From Nocardioides turkmenicus (GTDB lineage Bacteria; Actinomycetota; Actinomycetes; Propionibacteriales; Nocardioidaceae), in contig NZ_JAALAA010000003.1 of assembly GCF_011045035.1 (NCBI RefSeq), positions 62,001-126,000 of the forward strand: a DNA stretch of 64,000 nt, written 5' to 3'. Made by a program: the position numbers and the translations under genes. Of this stretch, positions 60,389 through 64,000 are shown in pieces (the stretch's first letter is position 1; each line of letters begins with the position of its first letter). Under the pieces are notes generated by a model. The model had not been told where the DNA came from. It made no database searches and saw only the letters and a program-made list of their open reading frames with translations.

Positions 60389-61338
60389 CGGGGGCGATCG
60401 TGGAGCAGTCGCAGGTGATCCACGGCTACAGGCGTGCGTACCGCATCGGCGGCGAGGGCTCCGCGATCCTGTTCATCCACGGTATCGGCGACAGCTCACG
60501 GACATGGGACGACGTGCTGCCGCTGTTCGCCGAGAACCACCTCGTCATCGCACCCGACCTCCTCGGGCACGGCGACTCCGACAAGCCGCGTGCCGACTAC
60601 TCGATCGGCGGGTTCGCCAACGGCATGCGAGACCTGCTGGCCGTGCTGGACGTGGAGCGGGTCACCCTGGTCGGCCACTCCCTCGGCGGAGGCGTCGCGA
60701 TGCAGCTCGCCTACCAGTACCCGCACCTGGTCGAGCGGATCGTGCTGGTCTCCAACGGCGGATCCGGGCGTGGGGTCTCCACCTGGCTGCGCCTCGCGAC
60801 CCTGCCGCTGGGGCCGGAGCTGCTCACGCTGTTGCGGCTCCCGTTCTCGAGGACCGGGTTGTCGATCTCCCTCCGCCTGCTCCGTCACCTGGATCACGAC
60901 CTCGGTGTCGACGCCCTGGACCTGGCCCGGATCACCGACGCGCTGCCCGACACGCGCTCCCGCCAAGCCTTCGCCCGGACACTGCGCTCGGTCGTCGACT
61001 GGCACGGCCAGGTCGTCACGATGCTCGACCGCAGCTACCTGGTCGAGGACATCCCGACGCTGATGATCTGGGGCGACCGCGACGGGATCGTCCCGTTCCG
61101 GCACGCCGGGCAGGCGCGGCTGGCGATGCCCTACGCACACCTCGACGTGTTCCACGGCGCCGGCCACTTCCCGTTCCGGTCCGACCCCGAGCGCTTCGTG
61201 AGGACCGTCGAGCAGTTCGTACGCAGCACCGACCCCGCCACCTGGGACCGCGATGCGTGGCAGAAGCGGCTGCGCACCGGCCCCGAGACGGGTCCCGAGG
61301 CGGCACCCGAAGCGTCACGGCATCGAACGATGCCGTGA
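60385..61338 (+). CDS. Alpha/beta-fold hydrolase
   Basis: This 317-residue hydrolase has an oxyanion-hole HGIGDSSRTWDDVLP, LIAPDLLGHGDSDKP, the nucleophile elbow VGHSLGGG (Ser near residue 99), the Asp region WGDRDGIVPF and the His in FHGAGHFPFRSDPE, so the catalytic triad is complete. No signal peptide is seen. A lipase/esterase or C-C bond hydrolase is possible. It is coupled to the upstream LysR gene. Confidence 0.9.
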   Translation: MTGAIVEQSQVIHGYRRAYRIGGEGSAILFIHGIGDSSRTWDDVLPLFAENHLVIAPDLLGHGDSDKPRADYSIGGFANGMRDLLAVLDVERVTLVGHSLGGGVAMQLAYQYPHLVERIVLVSNGGSGRGVSTWLRLATLPLGPELLTLLRLPFSRTGLSISLRLLRHLDHDLGVDALDLARITDALPDTRSRQAFARTLRSVVDWHGQVVTMLDRSYLVEDIPTLMIWGDRDGIVPFRHAGQARLAMPYAHLDVFHGAGHFPFRSDPERFVRTVEQFVRSTDPATWDRDAWQKRLRTGPETGPEAAPEASRHRTMP

Positions 61339-61381
61339 CGATCTTGGACGCGTCTCGAGCTGATTGCCTAGCCTCGGATCC

Positions 61382-62353
61382 GTGAATCGTCGCATCCTCC
61401 AGGTGGGCCCGCTCAAGCCGTCGCTGGCCGCGACCCTCACCGAGCGCTACAACGCGCTCGTGCTGCCCGACGACGACACCCGGTCAGGGTTCCTCGCCGA
61501 GCACGGCCCCACGATCGGCGCGGTGGTGACCACCGGACGCACCGGCGTGAGCGCCGACCTGATGGCGCGGCTCCCGTCGCTCGGCGTGATCGTCAACTTC
61601 GGGGTCGGCTACGACACCACCGACGTCGAGGCGGCCGTCGAGCGCGGCGTACTCGTCTCCAACACCCCCGACGTCCTGACCGACTGCGTCGCCGACACCG
61701 CGATCGGGCTGGCGATCGACACCCTGCGCGGGCTGAGCGCCGCCGACCGGTTCGTACGCCGCGGCGACTGGCCGCAGGCCGCCTACCCGCTGACCCGCAA
61801 GGTCTCGGGCAAGCGGGTCGGCATCCTCGGCCTGGGCCGGATCGGCCGGGCGATCGCGACCCGCTTCGAGGCGTTCGGCTGCCCGGTCTCCTACCACTCC
61901 CGCCGTGAGGTCCCCGGCTCCCCGTACCCTTACGCCGTCTCCCCCGCCGAGCTCGCCGCCGAGGTCGACATCCTGGTGCTGGCCACCTCCGGCGGCAGCG
62001 GTACGCAGCACCTCGTCGACCGCAAGGTGCTCGAGGCGCTCGGGTCCGAGGGCTACCTCATCAACATCGCGCGGGGCTCCGTGGTGGACCAGGACGCCCT
62101 GGTCGAGCTGCTGCTCGAGGGCGACATCGCCGGCGCCGGTCTCGACGTCTACACCGACGAGCCCGAGGTGCCCGCCGAGCTGATGGCCCTGGACAACGTG
62201 GTGCTCCTCCCCCACCTGGCCAGCGGCACCGTCGAGACCCGGGCCGCCATGGAGCAGCTGACCCTGGACAACCTCGACCGCTGGCTCGCCGACGGGACCG
62301 TGCTCACTCCGGTGCCGGAGGTGGCGTCTCGGGGTGCAGCGCGATCTCGGTGA
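61382..62353 (+). CDS. D-isomer 2-hydroxyacid dehydrogenase (hydroxypyruvate/glyoxylate reductase-like)
   Basis: This 323-residue NAD(P)-dependent enzyme has the GTG start VNRRILQVGPLKPS. It shows the Rossmann motif VGILGLGRIGRAIATRFEAF, catalytic Arg in NIARGSVVDQ, Glu in DVYTDEPEVP and His in LLPHLASGTVETR. The substrate is probably a short 2-oxo acid such as hydroxypyruvate or glyoxylate; this is family inference. The 3' end overlaps the convergent CorC-type gene by 50 nt. Confidence 0.9.
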   Translation: MNRRILQVGPLKPSLAATLTERYNALVLPDDDTRSGFLAEHGPTIGAVVTTGRTGVSADLMARLPSLGVIVNFGVGYDTTDVEAAVERGVLVSNTPDVLTDCVADTAIGLAIDTLRGLSAADRFVRRGDWPQAAYPLTRKVSGKRVGILGLGRIGRAIATRFEAFGCPVSYHSRREVPGSPYPYAVSPAELAAEVDILVLATSGGSGTQHLVDRKVLEALGSEGYLINIARGSVVDQDALVELLLEGDIAGAGLDVYTDEPEVPAELMALDNVVLLPHLASGTVETRAAMEQLTLDNLDRWLADGTVLTPVPEVASRGAARSR

Positions 62354-63596
62354 CCCGGTTGCCGTTCCGTGCGGCCACCTCCAAGGTGACGCCCGGCAGG
62401 GTCAGCACCTCGCCGACCTGCGGGATGTGGCCGAGCCGCGAGATGAGGTAGCCCGCGACGGTCTCGTAGCCGCCGTCCTCGAGCTCGATGCCGGTGCTGT
62501 CCGCGAAGTCCTCGATCGTCGTCGCGCCGTCGATGCGGGAGAGGTCGCCGTAGTCGCGGATGCGGGCCTCCCCGTGGTCGTACTCGTCACGGATGTCGCC
62601 GATCATCTCCTCGACGAGGTCCTCGAGGGTCACGATGCCGTCGGTGCCGCCGTACTCGTCGATGACCATCGCCAGGTGGGTGCCACCCTCGCGCATCGTG
62701 GCGACCGACGGGATCACCAGCTTGCTCCCGGGCAGCGCGAGCACCGGTCGGCAGACGTCGCGGATCGTGCGCTGGTCGGTCGCGGCGACACCGAGCAGGT
62801 CGCGGACGTGCAGGAAGCCGAGGATGTCGTCGAAGCCCTCGCCGGTCACCGGATAGCGTGAGTAGGGCAGGTCGCGCACCTTCTCGGCGGCCACGGGCAG
62901 CGGCATCGAGGCAGGCATGAAGGTGACGTCGCCACGCGGGCGCATCACCTCCTTCAGCGTCGTCTCGGTGGTGGCGAACACGTCGCGGAGGATCCGGCGC
63001 TCGTCCTCCTCGAGGTCCCGGTTGGTCGAGACCATCTCGCGCAGCTCCTCCTCCGAGACCTCTTCGGCCGCGGCCTTGGGGTCGCCGCCGAGCAGGCGTA
63101 CGACGGCGTCGGTGGAGACCGAGAGCAGCCAGATCACCGGCCGCATCACGCTCGCGAACCTGTCCAGCACCGGCGCCACGGCCAGCGAGATGCCGGCGGC
63201 CTTCTGCAGCGCCAGCCGCTTGGGCACGAGCTCGCCCAGCACCAGGGAGAGATACGCGATGAACAGGGTCAGCACGATCAGCGCGACGGTCTCGGCGACC
63301 GCCTCGCCCAGGCCGAGTCGCTCGAGGTAGGGCGCGACGTCGGGAGCGATCGTCGACCCGCCGTAGGCCGCGGAGAGGAAGCCCGCGACGGTCACGCCGA
63401 TCTGCACCGCGGCCAGGAAGCGGTTGGGGTCGCGCGCGACCTCGGCCACCCGTGCCCCGCGAGGCCCCTGACGCTCCATGGCGGCCAGCTGGCTCTCCCG
63501 CAGCGACACCAGCGCCAGCTCGGTCGCCGCGAAGACACCGCCGACCAGCACGAAGACCAGCACCAGCCCGAGACTGAGGAATGTCTGGCTGTCCAT
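62304..63596 (-). CDS. CNNM/CBS-domain membrane protein (CorC/HlyC family)
   Basis: This 430-residue protein has an N-terminal CNNM (DUF21) domain with four hydrophobic segments (LVLVFVLVGGVFAATELALV, VAGFLSAAYGG, LIVLTLFIAYLSLVLGELVP, VIWLLSVSTDAVVRLL). Two CBS domains follow (MRPRGDVTFMPASMPLPVA, GFLHVRDLLGV, MVIDEYGGTDGIVTLEDLVE) and then a C-terminal transporter-associated domain. Such proteins act in Mg/Co ion efflux or tolerance; the old haemolysin name is not informative. Confidence 0.92.
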   Translation of the reverse strand: MDSQTFLSLGLVLVFVLVGGVFAATELALVSLRESQLAAMERQGPRGARVAEVARDPNRFLAAVQIGVTVAGFLSAAYGGSTIAPDVAPYLERLGLGEAVAETVALIVLTLFIAYLSLVLGELVPKRLALQKAAGISLAVAPVLDRFASVMRPVIWLLSVSTDAVVRLLGGDPKAAAEEVSEEELREMVSTNRDLEEDERRILRDVFATTETTLKEVMRPRGDVTFMPASMPLPVAAEKVRDLPYSRYPVTGEGFDDILGFLHVRDLLGVAATDQRTIRDVCRPVLALPGSKLVIPSVATMREGGTHLAMVIDEYGGTDGIVTLEDLVEEMIGDIRDEYDHGEARIRDYGDLSRIDGATTIEDFADSTGIELEDGGYETVAGYLISRLGHIPQVGEVLTLPGVTLEVAARNGNRVTEIALHPETPPPAPE

Positions 63597-63686
63597 CAGG
63601 CCCGCTCACCCCTCGTGTCGATCCGGGATGAGCGGTTGGAACTTCGAGGCCTCTTCACAGGTACGAATCTACAGCCACGCCGCGCT

Positions 63687-64000
63687 TCAGGCCGACTCCT
63701 CTGCGGCAGCCTCGAACCGGACCACGACCCCCTTCGACGTCGGGGTGTTACTGCTCTCGGCGACGCTGTCGAGCGGGACCAGGACGTTCGTCTCCGGATA
63801 GTACGCAGCCGCCGACCCCCGGCTCGCCGGGTAGGCGACGAGGGTGAACCCCGGCGCCCGCCGCTCCACGCCGTCCTCCCAGACGCTGACGATGTCGACG
63901 CGGTCGCCGTCGGCGAACCCGAGCTCGGCGATGTCGGCCGGGTTGACCATGACGATGCGACGCGCGTGGTGGATGCCGCGGTAGCGGTCGTCCATGGCGT
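63687..64000 (-). CDS. FdhF/YdeP-family molybdopterin oxidoreductase (C-terminal fragment, 5' end outside window)
   Basis: The frame is open to the right edge, so only the last 100 or so residues are seen. They match the molybdopterin-dinucleotide-binding C-terminal domain of YdeP-like formate dehydrogenase alpha-subunit homologues: DDRYRGIHHARRIVMVNPAD, DGDRVDIVSVWEDGVERRA, AAYYPETNVLVPLDSVAE and SNTPTSKGVVVRFE. The electron donor cannot be read from this end. It is followed by the CNNM/CBS gene 90 nt downstream. Confidence 0.85.
   Translation of the reverse strand, partial: AMDDRYRGIHHARRIVMVNPADIAELGFADGDRVDIVSVWEDGVERRAPGFTLVAYPASRGSAAAYYPETNVLVPLDSVAESSNTPTSKGVVVRFEAAAEESA

Overview
The window is from a high-GC actinobacterium. 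Nocardioidaceae (Nocardioides-like) is my best guess from the base composition, the frequent cgtacg hexamers, the ATGA-coupled operons and the gene content; no rRNA gene is present to prove it. I saw no tRNA, rRNA, CRISPR array, prophage or IS transposase.

Positions 1-19,500 hold an almost complete aerobic cobalamin (B12) locus. The forward operon is cobN (5' end off the window), cobF, cobQ, cobK and a 2Fe-2S ferredoxin-like gene. Reverse units are cbtB-cbtA, then an AAA+/vWA chelatase subunit with cobO, cobBC and cobD, then cobGH, cobIJ, cobM and bluB. Each reverse unit starts behind its own cobalamin riboswitch on the minus strand (near 6.3, 12.6 and 19.4 kb). cobL is read forward from the riboswitch-2 interval. 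Three products are fusions (CobB-CobC, CobI-CobJ, CobG-CobH). A modular palindromic repeat sits in frame inside four B12 proteins: the tail of CobQ and linkers of CobBC, the chelatase and CobIJ. A half copy lies between genes near 26.7 kb. A 33-bp perfect palindrome of unusually low GC and an unknown gene lie between cobL and bluB.

Positions 19,500-22,800 hold an aldehyde dehydrogenase, a bacterial voltage-gated cation channel and a TauE/SafE permease; the permease is coupled to the operon that follows.

Positions 22,700-45,970 form a uronate/aldarate catabolic island. A secreted PL10-type pectate lyase could release uronates. A TRAP transporter and a tripartite tricarboxylate transporter (TTT) could import uronates or aldarates. 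Uronate dehydrogenase makes aldarates. Two glucarate-dehydratase-type enzymes and a galactarate/talarate-type dehydratase feed 5-dehydro-4-deoxyglucarate dehydratase and 2,5-dioxovalerate dehydrogenase, giving 2-oxoglutarate. LysR and GntR regulators sit inside. The same promoter-like motif precedes three of its operons. A DUF222/HNH gene bounded by inverted repeat remnants interrupts the island at 26.6-28.5 kb. Two FMN/FAD 2-hydroxyacid oxidases close it.

Positions 46,000-52,120 hold an SDR gene and the L-arabinose operon araB-araD-araA behind a LacI-type regulator, with a likely operator before araB. Positions 52,160-64,000 are ordinary chromosome: a HhH-type DNA repair protein, a DHFR-like reductase, a TIGR01777 epimerase, an acyl-CoA dehydrogenase, MerR/SDR, a Tat-exported PhoD phosphatase, LysR/alpha-beta hydrolase, a D-2-hydroxyacid dehydrogenase, a CNNM/CBS membrane protein and the 3' end of an FdhF/YdeP-type molybdoenzyme.
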